Source: Brevibacillus migulae
GTDB lineage: Bacteria > Bacillota > Bacilli > Brevibacillales > Brevibacillaceae
Assembly: GCF_004521915.1 (NCBI RefSeq)
Contig: NZ_SDKD01000019.1
Span: 80,090-113,829 of the forward strand
DNA length: 33,740 nt
Direction: 5' to 3'
Shown: piece by piece, positions 8,329-16,244 of the stretch
How the letters are laid out: each line of letters opens with the position of its first letter
How positions within the stretch are numbered: position 1 is the stretch's first letter
Notes under the pieces: generated by a model
Database searches by the model: none
Told to the model about the DNA's origin: nothing
The model's input: the letters and a program-made list of their open reading frames with translations, nothing else
Position numbers and translations under genes: made by a program

Positions 8329-9684
8329 TTATTGGGCTTGCATCAAAAAATTGGAATCTTTCTCCAAATCATCATTTTCTTCGGTTTGGCTGATTTCCAC
8401 GCGTGTGATCCGGTGGTTTTCCAGCTCGCTGATGGTGAATACATAATTTTCGTATTGGACGGACTTTCCGGCGGCTACTTCCTCATTCAGTTGGCTGTAG
8501 AGCCAGCCAGCAATCGTATCGACGTCATCTGAATATATTTCAATCGGGATATAATCGCTCAGCTCGGATAACAAGGTTTTCCCGGAAACGGATAATACAT
8601 TATTGGAGGATTCCACCTCGGGACGTTCATGTTCATCGAACTCGTCTTGAATATCGCCGACGATCTCTTCCAGGATATCTTCCATGGTGATCAAGCCTGC
8701 GGTGCCGCCGTATTCATCAATGACAATGGCCAATTGCGAGCGGCGTTTTTGCAACAGTCGCAGCACATGGCTGATCTCCATCGATTCCGGAACGGTGACG
8801 ACCGGGCGGATGAAATCATGCAGATTTGCCTCGCCTTTGGTCAAGGCGGACAGATAAAAATCGGTGGTATGCACGAAGCCGATAATGCGGTCCTTATCCT
8901 CGTGGGCGACCGGCAGGCGGGAGTGCCTCGATTCGCGCATGATCTCCAGATTCTCTTCATACGTATTGTCGTCATACAAGCAGATCATATCGATGCGCGG
9001 AATCATGATTTCACGGGCCAAACGCTCGGAAAATTCGAAAACGTTGTCCATCAAGGCCAATTCCGTCTGGTCTATATGACCGCTTTTATGACTTTCACTT
9101 ACCAGTAGTCGGATTTCTTCTTCTGTATGAGCGGACTCATTTTCGGTGGCCGGCTCGATACCGATGCGACGCAGGAAGAAGTTGGCCGTACCGTTCAGCA
9201 TCCAGATAAGCGGATAGCTGAGCTTGTAGAAGAACATGAGCGGTGCTGCTGTCCATAGTGAAGTGGTTTCTGCTTTTTGTATCGCCAGCGATTTGGGCAT
9301 CAGTTCACCAAAGATGATGTGCAAAAACGTGATGAAGATAAAGGCAATGGCGACCGAGATCGGTGTCACCAGATACCCCGGCATATGCAGCCAAGCGAGT
9401 ACCGGATGTACGAAATGGGCGATTGTCTCTTCCCCCACCCAACCTAATCCGAGCGATGCCAGCGTGATTCCCAGCTGGCAGGCAGACAGGTAGGCATCAA
9501 GCTTTTGCGTGACCTTTTGTGCGTATTTCGCCCGGGTGTTGCCTTCACTCACCAATTGCATTAAGCGAGTCTGACGGACCTTCACCAAAGCGAACTCTGC
9601 TGCGACAAAGAAACCGTTGAGGAGCACTAAAAAACCAACAAGCAGCAGTTTGAACATGGTCTCCCCTATCGGAATACTCTCCAA
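8329..9684 (-). CDS. CNNM/CorC-HlyC family protein with CBS pair
   Basis: About 452 aa. Residues 1-190 form the DUF21/CNNM membrane domain: a first segment LLLVGFLVLLNGFFVAAEFA, then SACQLGITLASLGLGWVGEE and two more segments. Two CBS domains follow (about 215-335; IMIPRIDMICLYDD and VIDEYGGTAGLITMEDILEE), and a C-terminal CorC_HlyC domain precedes an acidic tail. Family members are linked to Mg2+/Co2+ export or ion homeostasis and to membrane integrity. I chose the TTG at 9684 because GGAG lies 6 nt upstream and homologues start with a similar ...SIP... segment. A TTG at 9696 and an ATG at 9645 are alternatives. Transcription is from the promoter at 9782-9811. Confidence 0.9.
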   Translation of the reverse strand: MESIPIGETMFKLLLVGFLVLLNGFFVAAEFALVKVRQTRLMQLVSEGNTRAKYAQKVTQKLDAYLSACQLGITLASLGLGWVGEETIAHFVHPVLAWLHMPGYLVTPISVAIAFIFITFLHIIFGELMPKSLAIQKAETTSLWTAAPLMFFYKLSYPLIWMLNGTANFFLRRIGIEPATENESAHTEEEIRLLVSESHKSGHIDQTELALMDNVFEFSERLAREIMIPRIDMICLYDDNTYEENLEIMRESRHSRLPVAHEDKDRIIGFVHTTDFYLSALTKGEANLHDFIRPVVTVPESMEISHVLRLLQKRRSQLAIVIDEYGGTAGLITMEDILEEIVGDIQDEFDEHERPEVESSNNVLSVSGKTLLSELSDYIPIEIYSDDVDTIAGWLYSQLNEEVAAGKSVQYENYVFTISELENHRITRVEISQTEENDDLEKDSNFLMQAQ

Positions 9685-9781
9685 GTAAGTCTCCAACCTT
9701 TCAGCGGAAAGGAGGAGAATTCACCTCCCACATCTTTTCAGTTTTTTTCAGAAGGATCATGTTCCTTCATTGTTACCCAAT

Positions 9782-9811
9782 AGTATACCAAGAAGAAAAG
9801 CAAAGAGTCAA
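9782..9811 (-). promoter_or_regulatory. Sigma-A promoter of the CBS-domain gene
   Basis: Minus strand: -35 TTGACT (9806-9811), 18-bp spacer, -10 TATACT (9782-9787). The leader is about 90 nt long before the start at 9684. No clear riboswitch fold was recognised in it. Confidence 0.65.
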
Positions 9812-9977
9812 AAGCGTAAGAACTGTAAGAAAACGGTTTTCTTCACAAATTTTTAATAAAAAACAGGTATAGGCCAGGCGGACATGGAAACGCGCCGGAA
9901 CGGGACATACCGCCTGTTTGCCTGCATAGGATAGGTACAGGTATCAAATGAAGGGAGCGGGAAAGGGGGGGAGGCTT

Positions 9978-10586
9978 ATGCTGCTGCAAAAGGTGATGGC
10001 CGTACTGGTTGGCAGCATACTTGTCGGGTTGGGCGTCAATTGGTTGATCGTGCCGCATAAATTGATGGATGGCGGCATGATCGGAATCGGGTTACTCGCC
10101 AATTACTACTTCCAGCTTTCCCCGGGTTTGATCATCATCTTCGTCAGTATTCCCGTCTACGCGATCGTGTTTCTCTACAACCGCTGGCTTTTTTTCAACA
10201 GCTTTCACGGCATGCTGCTATCCTCTTTTTTTATCGATATATTGTCCGGCATGCGCCAATGGACGATCCCGCCGATCGAGGTGGCATCCGTCCTGGGCGG
10301 CATGATGATTGGCACAGGTATCGGGTTGATGCTTGCCTATGAAACCAATACAGGGGGGACGGATTTGCTCGCCCAGTTTCTCGCGATCCGCACGGGGATT
10401 CCTGTCGCCCTGCTGATCTTTTTCATCGACGGTCTGATCATTTTCAGCTCCTGGGAGGCCATTGGAAGCTATCGCGTGGCTTTTTCCATCCTCACGATCT
10501 TGAGTGGAGCGGTCGCCACCCACTGGTTTAGCCAAATCCGCGAAAAACCGGTCCCCTACGAGATTGTACCCTTGCGGAGAAAGTAA
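9978..10586 (+). CDS. YitT-family integral membrane protein, short form
   Basis: 202 aa. Five to six hydrophobic segments with the family phrases VGLGVNWLIVPHKLMDGG, then ETNTGGTDLLAQFLA. Typical YitT proteins carry a C-terminal DUF2179 domain of about 80 residues. This one stops soon after the last membrane segment (REKPVPYEIVPLRRK) and lacks that domain. Transport substrate and role are unknown for the family. The ATG at 9978 has a GGGGGGAGG tract just upstream. An in-frame ATG at 9948 has only AGG at a usable distance. The 58-bp gap before the MBL gene allows co-transcription. Confidence 0.8.
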   Translation: MLLQKVMAVLVGSILVGLGVNWLIVPHKLMDGGMIGIGLLANYYFQLSPGLIIIFVSIPVYAIVFLYNRWLFFNSFHGMLLSSFFIDILSGMRQWTIPPIEVASVLGGMMIGTGIGLMLAYETNTGGTDLLAQFLAIRTGIPVALLIFFIDGLIIFSSWEAIGSYRVAFSILTILSGAVATHWFSQIREKPVPYEIVPLRRK

Positions 10587-10644
10587 ACAGTCAGTAAAGT
10601 AGAAAATAATGCCAAGCATTACGCGAGGAAAAGGGGAGGTCCGT

Positions 10645-11553
10645 ATGTCGTCAAAGCATGCACCGGTGATGGTCAAACCGGGTATCGGGTATTTTCCCGG
10701 CAGCGTCAATATCGGCCTGGTTCTCGGGAAAAGCGGAGCGATCATTATCGACTCGGGGCTGGATACGCAGACTGCCAAAAAAATAAAAAAAGGGTTGGAC
10801 GAGCTGGCCCAACCGCTGAAAGCTATTGTGCAGACGCATGCACATGCCGATCATTTTGGGGGAAATGCTCATCTGCTGTCCGTTTTTCCCGAGGCTCAAG
10901 TGTATGCGCCGCCATTGGAGGAAGCGGTCATCCGCTATCCGGTGCTGGAGCCGATCTATCTGGGAATGGGAGCAGCTCCGATGGCGGAGTTGACGAACAA
11001 GTTCTTGATGGCGGAAAGCTCTAGGGTAGACACGCTTTTACCCATAGATGGGGAAGTGGAGATTGACGGCATCTTGCTTCGCACGATCTCCCTGCCTGGA
11101 CACAGCTGGCAGCAGGTAGGGATTGTGGTCGATCAAATCTGCTTTGCCGCTGACGGGTATTTTGGGGTCGACACCCTTGCCAAGCATAAGCTGCCGTTTC
11201 TCGTCGACGCGCATGACACGTTGCTGTCGCTGGTCAAATTGCTGGAATCCAACTATGAGGGATATTTGCCGGGTCACGGGCCATTTGAGCAGTCCATCGA
11301 GCGGACGATTACCCACAATATCCATTGTCACCGCCGGATCATGGACCGGATCGAGGCGCTGCTGGCTCATGACGAACTGACGCTGGAGCAGGGACTCGCG
11401 GCGCTATGCGCACAATTGGAGATACAGATCGATAACATGACGAGCTATGTCCTTTACCGTACGGCGTATATGGGATACCTGGTCGGACTTTCCCGTGAAG
11501 AGCGGATCTCGTACCGCTTCCACGACAATCAGTTATTATGGAAGAAACGCTAA
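10645..11553 (+). CDS. MBL-fold metallo-hydrolase
   Basis: 302 aa. The dinuclear metal site motif THAHADHFGG (His65, His67, Asp69, His70) is intact. A second metal region follows at LPGHSW, the bridging Asp is in CFAADGYFG, and a late His is in LPGHGPFE. This is the glyoxalase-II/beta-lactamase-like fold. The substrate cannot be read; the C-terminal helical extension of about 80 residues (HRRIMDRIEALL...) resembles broad-family MBL hydrolases. I chose the ATG at 10645 (GGGGAGG 5 nt upstream) over 10609. The stop overlaps by 4 bp the stop of the convergent YugN-like gene, and no terminator is visible between them. Confidence 0.85.
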   Translation: MSSKHAPVMVKPGIGYFPGSVNIGLVLGKSGAIIIDSGLDTQTAKKIKKGLDELAQPLKAIVQTHAHADHFGGNAHLLSVFPEAQVYAPPLEEAVIRYPVLEPIYLGMGAAPMAELTNKFLMAESSRVDTLLPIDGEVEIDGILLRTISLPGHSWQQVGIVVDQICFAADGYFGVDTLAKHKLPFLVDAHDTLLSLVKLLESNYEGYLPGHGPFEQSIERTITHNIHCHRRIMDRIEALLAHDELTLEQGLAALCAQLEIQIDNMTSYVLYRTAYMGYLVGLSREERISYRFHDNQLLWKKR

Positions 11554-11912
11554 GATTCCTTCGGAGGACTTTGGAGGTAATCTGCAATTTCCGCCAGCTT
11601 ATGCTCAGCCGCTTCGCGAACCGGGGTCGGGATGAAGGTGACTTGCCTGGAAAGGGCTTTCAATTTTTCTTTCGCTTCCAGGTAAGGCTGCCCGAACTTG
11701 ACTTTCAGCTCTCCATTGGACGAATAGGGGATCTGGTAACGGGTCGGGATGCGCAGGAAATAAGAGGTGCTGGTCGACGAATCGAAAATGACCACATCAT
11801 AGGCGGGAGAACTCTTTCCGGCAGATCGGGTGAACCCTTGTTGCCTCAACATGCTGTCCACGTAGGAGAGGGGCTGCACGACGCCGCGAAGCGATTTGCT
11901 TTTGAGTTGCAT
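11550..11912 (-). CDS. YugN-like protein, 120 aa
   Basis: The sequence pattern (an N-terminal SYVDSMLRQQGF helix, then SYFLRIPTRYQIP, then VKFGQPYLEAKEKL) resembles the YugN-like family of Bacillales, small cytoplasmic proteins of unknown function. I chose the ATG at 11912 because AAGGAGG lies 6 nt upstream; the longer frame to 11963 has no ribosome site. It is divergent from the PHP gene. The family assignment is from memory of B. subtilis YugN and moderately sure. Confidence 0.65.
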   Translation of the reverse strand: MQLKSKSLRGVVQPLSYVDSMLRQQGFTRSAGKSSPAYDVVIFDSSTSTSYFLRIPTRYQIPYSSNGELKVKFGQPYLEAKEKLKALSRQVTFIPTPVREAAEHKLAEIADYLQSPPKES

Positions 11913-12005
11913 AGGTGTCCTCCTTGATCTAAGGTAGTATGGTAGATATATATGTGGCAGCATAAATATTCAGACGCTCAGCGTGAACCTTTTGGAGGGG
12001 AAAAT

Positions 12006-12851
12006 ATGGCACAACGCGCCGATTTACATACGCATACAGTCGCTTCCGACGGGACTTGCACACCGACGGAAAACGTCCGCTACGCGAAAGAAGCTGGACT
12101 TGCAGCAGTAGCGATCACGGATCATGACACGGTTGCTGGTATCGCCGAGGCGATGAAAGCAGGCGAGGACATCGGGATGGAGGTCGTTCCCGGAGTGGAG
12201 ATCAGCACCGTCGCCAACGGACAGGATATCCATGTGCTCGGGTATTTCGTTCCTTATGAAGATACGCAGTTCGATGAGGAGCTAAGCAAGCTGCGGGACA
12301 CGCGTCATGAACGCAACAAGCTGCTCATCGCCCGCTTGCAAGAGCTCGGGATCGACATTTCGCTGGAAAAGGTGTATGCCCGAAAGAGCGGCACAGATAA
12401 AAACATCGGCCGCCCGCATATTGCGGAGGAATTGATGGAGCTAGGCGTGGTCTCGAGCATGCAGGAGGCTTTCGACAAATATCTGGGAAAAGGCGCTGCG
12501 GCATACGTGAATCCGCCTCGCATCTCTCCATTGGAAGCGATCAAGCTCATCAAGCGCTTCGGTGGGGCAGCGGTGCTCGCGCATCCCGGTTTGTATGACG
12601 ATGACGATCTGGTGGAGGAGATCATCGTCTATGGCCTGGATGGCATTGAAGTGTACCATCCGGACAACAGCGAAGAGCAGCGGAAGCACTATCTCCAGCT
12701 GGCAAGCGACTATGGCTTGGTCGTGACCGGCGGCTCGGATTTTCATGGCTGGCGGGGCGAAGAGCCTTATCACGCGATGCTCGGCTCATCGACAGCAGAG
12801 GTAGACGCACTGAATCAATTGCGGAAGATTGCAGAAACGAGAAAAGCGTAA
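12006..12851 (+). CDS. PHP-domain phosphoesterase (YciV/TrpH type)
   Basis: 281 aa. Metal-binding motifs of the PHP fold appear in order: ADLHTHT near the N-terminus, ITDHDT, PGVEIS, HVLGYF, a GRPHIAEEL insertion, AVLAHPG, and GGSDFHGW near the C-terminus. E. coli YciV (RNase AM) of this group is a 5'-3' exoribonuclease that matures rRNA 5' ends; some members hydrolyse 3',5'-nucleoside bisphosphates. Which applies here is inference. The ATG at 12006 has GGAGGGG 5 nt upstream, better than the start at 11952. A clear terminator follows. Confidence 0.88.
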   Translation: MAQRADLHTHTVASDGTCTPTENVRYAKEAGLAAVAITDHDTVAGIAEAMKAGEDIGMEVVPGVEISTVANGQDIHVLGYFVPYEDTQFDEELSKLRDTRHERNKLLIARLQELGIDISLEKVYARKSGTDKNIGRPHIAEELMELGVVSSMQEAFDKYLGKGAAAYVNPPRISPLEAIKLIKRFGGAAVLAHPGLYDDDDLVEEIIVYGLDGIEVYHPDNSEEQRKHYLQLASDYGLVVTGGSDFHGWRGEEPYHAMLGSSTAEVDALNQLRKIAETRKA

Positions 12852-12858
12852 GATAAAC

Positions 12859-12892
12859 AAAAGGATCGACCTGCTAAGGGCCGATCCTTTTT
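12859..12892 (+). terminator. Intrinsic terminator of the PHP gene
   Basis: AAAAGGATCG pairs with CGATCCTTTTT around a short loop, 8 nt after the stop at 12851. Confidence 0.85.
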
Positions 12893-12928
12893 CCGTATAT
12901 AAAAATGGTTATCTGCACAAGTGCAACG

Positions 12929-12956
12929 AAGGCTCCGCCAAAGGCTTGGCGAAGCA
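12929..12956 (-). repeat. Dispersed hairpin repeat, copy B
   Basis: 25 of 28 bases match 10-37. The imperfect palindrome lies 14 nt after the stop of the minus-strand yjcF gene. Unlike copy A it lacks a following T run, so it may be a weak terminator or a REP-like repeat. Confidence 0.55.
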
Positions 12957-12970
12957 AGGTTTTCTCAAGT

Positions 12971-13423
12971 TTATTCGGAAAATACTTTCTCCATCGCGAT
13001 ATGCGGGATGCCTGCATCGTCAAATATGTCGCCATACGGCACATAGCCCAGCTTTTCATAAAAGCCTTGGGCATGGCATTGGGCATTCAGCTTGACCTTG
13101 GCGTAGCCATTGGCGCGAGCGGTCTCTTCCATAAACTCCATGATGGCGCGGCCGAGGCCTGTCCCGCGTGTGCTGCCGAGTACTGCAACGCGTTCAATTT
13201 TGCCGACGCCCGGTTGGTACGTGCGCAGCCTGCTCGCTCCGACCGGAGTATCTCCTTGATAAGCGACAAAGTGGATGGTCGGGGAAGAGAGCGTATCATG
13301 CTCATCAATCTCCAAATCCTCCGGCACTTCTTGTTCTTCAATAAATACGAGGCGGCGTACGGTGAGGGCGTCTTGTAATTCTTCGTCCTTGCTTACGACA
13401 CGAATTTGCAGTGTATGGTTCAT
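12971..13423 (-). CDS. yjcF: GNAT-family N-acetyltransferase (YjcF-like)
   Basis: 150 aa. The N-terminal phrase VRRLVFIEEQEVPEDLEIDEHD and the acetyl-CoA site VLGSTRGTGLGRAIMEFM are the family marks; the C-terminus has the usual YEKLGYVPYGDIFDDAGIPH. Substrate is unknown; relatives acetylate small molecules. The ATG at 13423 (AAGGAA 6 nt upstream) is better supported than 13456. It follows yjcG and yjcH on the same strand, the order seen in B. subtilis (yjcF-yjcG-yjcH), so an operon is likely, with a hairpin between yjcG and yjcF at 13458-13483. Confidence 0.85.
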   Translation of the reverse strand: MNHTLQIRVVSKDEELQDALTVRRLVFIEEQEVPEDLEIDEHDTLSSPTIHFVAYQGDTPVGASRLRTYQPGVGKIERVAVLGSTRGTGLGRAIMEFMEETARANGYAKVKLNAQCHAQGFYEKLGYVPYGDIFDDAGIPHIAMEKVFSE

Positions 13424-13457
13424 TGGCAGTTCCTTCTTTCCGCATTGAATAAGCAAC

Positions 13458-13483
13458 GACCCTTCCTTTGATCAGGAAGGATC
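13458..13483 (-). terminator. Hairpin between yjcG and yjcF
   Basis: A 10-bp stem (13458-13467 with 13474-13483, one G-T pair) with a 6-nt loop and no T run on the minus strand. It may be a leaky terminator or an mRNA stability element. Confidence 0.4.
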
Positions 13484-13499
13484 GGGGATGCAAAGCTGT

Positions 13500-14009
13500 T
13501 TATTTTTTGAGCAAAAAGGTTTGGTACACGCTCCACATGCCATCTTCCAGCTCATAAATCAGATGGAAGCGATCGATGTCGCTGGTCAGATCGAATTTCA
13601 CCATGCTGAGCTGTCCGGTGACATCGCGCAGCTCATCGTCGGTCAGATCGCGGCCGATGGTCAGGTGAGGAACGAACGCATACGTTTCTTTCTGGCTGAG
13701 ATCGTTCTTCAAGATTTTGTGATGCAGATTTTCAAATGGCTCCTTGTTTTGGATGGCCAAATAGATCACGTTGTTCGTGGGATGAAAGCTGGATACGCGA
13801 TGAAAGCGTGTGGAGAAACTCTCGGTTTCGCTTGCCACTTGCTCAAGATGAGCGACCAGTTTTGGCAGATCCGCTTCATTTACATCAAACGCTTCTTTCA
13901 GTCGGATATACGGAGGTATGAGTGCGTAGGCAGAGTCGTAACGCTTCCGGTACGAGTTCGCTACCTCTTGTACTTTGCTCGATGGGAAAATGACTACACT
14001 GTACTTCAT
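13500..14009 (-). CDS. yjcG: YjcG family 2H phosphoesterase-like protein, altered first motif
   Basis: 169 aa. The family is related to LigT/2'-5' RNA ligases, which use two HxT/S motifs. The second motif is intact (VPHLTIG, His115, Thr117). The first reads IPPYIRLKEAF: His is Tyr34 and Thr is Arg36, where B. subtilis YjcG has PHLTL. The remaining fold, with SSFHPTNNVIYL and DRFHLIYELEDG, agrees with YjcG over its full length. I chose the ATG at 14009 (AAGGAGGG 7 nt upstream). The natural substrate is unknown. With half the catalytic pair gone, a binding or residual role is more likely (inference). Confidence 0.88.
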   Translation of the reverse strand: MKYSVVIFPSSKVQEVANSYRKRYDSAYALIPPYIRLKEAFDVNEADLPKLVAHLEQVASETESFSTRFHRVSSFHPTNNVIYLAIQNKEPFENLHHKILKNDLSQKETYAFVPHLTIGRDLTDDELRDVTGQLSMVKFDLTSDIDRFHLIYELEDGMWSVYQTFLLKK

Positions 14010-14159
14010 TGTGAATCCCTCCTTCATAAGTATCGCCTATCCAGTATGAAACCAAGCACCTTTTTATTTTAACAGAAAATTCTCCATCTGTGTAATCTTA
14101 TGCACCGCCCCGTATATTCCCTCCTCGAAAGGAGAGAATGAAGAGACGGAGGTGAAAAG

Positions 14160-14306
14160 ATGAAGATCGCAATATTGATCACTGTCATTTTCCTGGTCTT
14201 ATTACTTCTCTCTTTTTTCACATTCTCCTTGCTTACCGCTATCAGGAGGGCAGAGTTCGAGGAAGCACTCGCCCCTGTGAACAAAAAGCCAAAGCAAGAA
14301 GAATGA
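14160..14306 (+). CDS. Small single-pass membrane protein, 48 aa
   Basis: ATG at 14160 with a near-perfect GGAGGTG 5 nt upstream. Residues about 4-26 form one hydrophobic segment rich in Leu, Ile and Phe, starting MKIAILITVIFLVLL. The tail is polar (AIRRAEFEEAL, then PVNKKPKQEE). No known family is recognised. It lies between yjcG and yjcH on the opposite strand, its stop 19 nt from the end of yjcH. The ribosome site and membrane pattern make it a credible gene. Confidence 0.6.
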   Translation: MKIAILITVIFLVLLLLSFFTFSLLTAIRRAEFEEALAPVNKKPKQEE

Positions 14307-14324
14307 CACAAGCCGAGTGCTTGG

Positions 14325-15053
14325 TCAGCTGAAAAAATGGTGGAGAATGCGCGGCAGGTTCGCCTGCCAATACCCCCATGTGTGGTCACCCGCGAACGTC
14401 TCATAACGCAGGGTGGCCGCTTTTTTTTGCAGCAGATCGCGCATTTGTTCATTCGCCGCCACGAGATTCAGCGTCCCTCGACTTGTCTCGACAGCCGTCT
14501 CCTCCGTGCCGATCTCCAGATAGATCGACAGCTGCCCAACCGCTGAAGAGTCTTGCACGGCTTCCAACTGCTGCGCATCAAATGCCCCGGACTGGCTGGC
14601 GACTTGCCCGAACGTATGCGGGTAGGTCAGCGCGATCGACAGGGAGGCGACCCCGCCCAGCGATTCTCCCAACAGCGTCCGTGCACTGCCCAGCGGATGC
14701 GTCGCATAGTGGGCATCGATGTAAGACACGACTTCCTCCGCGACAAAACGTTTGTATGTCGTATGTTCGGATCCGTTTGGATGGTAGCGGTCGGAGCGCT
14801 TTGCCTTGTCGACCGGCAAAAACACCACGATCGCGGGTTGCATTTGTTTTTGCTCCACGAGCTGATCGATTTGCGAGGCCAAACGCCCGAGAGACAAGTA
14901 ATCCTCGCCGTCCTGCACATAGAGCACGGGATAGGAATAAAGTAAAGAATAGCGCGGCGGTGTATAGACGAGGATGCGTTCACGGACACCCAGATGGCGG
15001 CTCTCGATGGTGAGCTCGTGAAGCTGTCCTTTTTCGGTATCGACGGTTGACAA
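14325..15053 (-). CDS. yjcH: Putative esterase of the YjcH / esterase D-like family
   Basis: 242 aa alpha/beta hydrolase. The nucleophile elbow is LLGESLGGVAS, an early YVQDGEDYL marks the fold, and a late FAGDHTWGYW supplies the likely His; an acidic partner is near YLEIGTEET. Relatives cleave carboxyl or thio-esters, and YjcH itself is uncharacterised. I chose TTG at 15053 because AGGAGGG lies 7 nt upstream and the length fits YjcH. An in-frame ATG at 15113 has no ribosome site. It heads the yjcH-yjcG-yjcF order, although a 300-bp gap with a small opposite gene separates yjcH from yjcG. Confidence 0.85.
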   Translation of the reverse strand: MSTVDTEKGQLHELTIESRHLGVRERILVYTPPRYSLLYSYPVLYVQDGEDYLSLGRLASQIDQLVEQKQMQPAIVVFLPVDKAKRSDRYHPNGSEHTTYKRFVAEEVVSYIDAHYATHPLGSARTLLGESLGGVASLSIALTYPHTFGQVASQSGAFDAQQLEAVQDSSAVGQLSIYLEIGTEETAVETSRGTLNLVAANEQMRDLLQKKAATLRYETFAGDHTWGYWQANLPRILHHFFS

Positions 15054-15078
15054 CGAAGTTCCCTCCTGTTCATGCGCA

Positions 15079-15092
15079 TTAAAGCGCTTACC
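15079..15092 (-). promoter_or_regulatory. Possible cre-like palindrome upstream of yjcH
   Basis: A core palindrome AAGCGCTT with flanks that match 11 of 14 positions of the TGTAAGCGCTTACA cre form. It lies 26-39 nt before the TTG start, so it would act as a roadblock or repression site if CcpA binds. Only a weak candidate. Confidence 0.2.
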
Positions 15093-15258
15093 CATATGGT
15101 TTCCATTATACATGAACAGCTATGAGCAGCGATACTGGGCACGCTTTCATGTGGGAATTTTGGGGAAAGTGTAAAAATTACGCTTTATGTAACTTTCGTA
15201 TGGTACTATAGAAGAACACGATTGACGATTTACCTTATCTGCGGAAGGGGTTGTATCG

Positions 15259-15786
15259 ATGATGAAAAAACAGGTGCACAGCAAAGATGTTCAAAACGCT
15301 GCCCGCCAACGCCTTGCCGATCGGGGTGTCACAATTACGGACATCGCCGAGATCGTATATCTGATGCAATCGCCATACCACCCAAACCTGACAATGCAAA
15401 AATGCGTTGAAAGCGTGGAAGCGGTATTGGAAAAACGAGAAATCCAGCACGCCATCCTGGTGGGGGTCGAACTCGATATGCTGGCTGAAAAAGGGATGCT
15501 CTCAGAGCCGCTGCAGTCCATTGTGGCTACTGATGAAGGCTTGTTTGGCTGCGATGAGACATTGGCTTTGGGGTCCGTGTTTGGGTATGGAAGCATCGCG
15601 GTTACGACCTTTGGCCATTTGGATAAGCAGAAAATCGGCGTGATCAAGCGCTTGGATACGAAAGCTGGCGGGAAGGTGAATACGTTCCTGGATGATCTGG
15701 TTTGCAGTATTGCGGCGAATGCGTCCAGCCGCATGGCTCACCGTCTGCGGGATGAAGAAGAAGCGGCGGAGGAGCAGGCTGGCTGA
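15259..15786 (+). CDS. yutG: Phosphatidylglycerophosphatase A family protein (YutG)
   Basis: 175 aa. The family removes phosphate from phosphatidylglycerophosphate in Gram-negatives (PgpA), but the Bacillus YutG form is shorter and soluble. Here no clear membrane helix is visible. Conserved pieces are LMQSPYHPNLTMQKC, GLFGCDETLALGSVFG and VNTFLDDLVCSIAA with its acidic residues. GGAAGGGG lies 8 nt upstream of the ATG at 15259 (a second ATG follows at once). The last ten residues are Glu/Ala-rich. It stands alone before the tRNA cluster. The enzymatic assignment is from family knowledge. Confidence 0.85.
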   Translation: MMKKQVHSKDVQNAARQRLADRGVTITDIAEIVYLMQSPYHPNLTMQKCVESVEAVLEKREIQHAILVGVELDMLAEKGMLSEPLQSIVATDEGLFGCDETLALGSVFGYGSIAVTTFGHLDKQKIGVIKRLDTKAGGKVNTFLDDLVCSIAANASSRMAHRLRDEEEAAEEQAG

Positions 15787-15904
15787 GGGAAGGGTCTCGG
15801 TTAAGTTAGCTTTGTTTCGTTTCTTTTGGACACAGGTTCCTGTGGAAGGCTGAATATAGCGTGAATGAAGCGGATATATAGTCAAAAGATAGCGTGTATG
15901 CGGT

Positions 15905-15935
15905 CGTTTCCCGCTGATGAAAAGGGCGGGAAACG
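15905..15935 (+). terminator. Hairpin terminator before the tRNA genes
   Basis: A perfect 10-bp stem (CGTTTCCCGC with GCGGGAAACG) and an 11-nt loop, then a T-rich stretch (ATTTTTCTAT). It separates yutG from the tRNA unit. Confidence 0.6.
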
Positions 15936-15963
15936 GCTCAATTCATTTTTCTATAAATTACTC

Positions 15964-15992
15964 TTGATTTTTATTTTTCGATGATGTATATT
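15964..15992 (+). promoter_or_regulatory. Promoter of the tRNA unit
   Basis: -35 TTGATT (15964-15969), 17-bp spacer, -10 TATATT (15987-15992), about 37 nt before the first tRNA. Confidence 0.6.
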
Positions 15993-16028
15993 TATTTTTG
16001 TCACGTCGCCGATGCGGATACGGCACAA

Positions 16029-16105
16029 GGGCCCTTAGCTCAGTTGGTTAGAGCGGTCGGCTCATAACCGATTGGTCGTAGGTTCGAGTCCTACAGGGCC
16101 CACCA
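16029..16105 (+). tRNA. tRNA with CAU anticodon, probably tRNA-Ile2
   Basis: 77 nt with all four stems, anticodon loop CTCATAA (anticodon CAT) and encoded CCA. CAU can be Met or, after lysidine change by TilS, Ile2 (AUA). The acceptor GGGCCCT has C4-G69 and C5-G68 pairs, the pattern reported for TilS substrates, and the overall sequence is closer to Bacillales Ile2 than to elongator Met. The identity call is inference. Confidence 0.9.
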
Positions 16106-16155
16106 TTAGATGTTTGGGTGACAAATAGGAAATAGTATGATAGAATACAACTTAT

Positions 16156-16231
16156 GATCCGGTAGCTCAGTTGGGAGAGCACCATCTTGACAGGGTGGGG
16201 GTCGCTGGTTCGAACCCAGTCCGGATCACCA
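16156..16231 (+). tRNA. tRNA-Val (GAC), integration site of the element
   Basis: 76 nt, acceptor GATCCGG/CCGGATC, anticodon loop TTGACAG (anticodon GAC, codon GUC), CCA encoded. Its 3' part from 16186 is supplied by the integrated element; the displaced original 3' part lies at 32916-32963. The gene is intact and should still function. Confidence 0.95.
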
Positions 16232-16233
16232 TA
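16186..16233 (+). repeat. attL core, 48-bp direct repeat
   Basis: Identical to 32916-32963. It begins in the anticodon loop region (CTTGACAGGG) and runs through the CCA end of the tRNA to CATA. Bases on both sides differ between the copies, so the identity block is exactly 48 bp. The crossover point is probably in the anticodon loop, as for many tRNA-targeting tyrosine integrases (inference). Confidence 0.92.
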
Positions 16234-16244
16234 CATAACAAGCC

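Noticed and set aside
14378..15013. 211-codon plus-strand ORF over yjcH
   Set aside because: It is antisense to the esterase, Arg/Pro/Ser-rich, and typical of a shadow frame.
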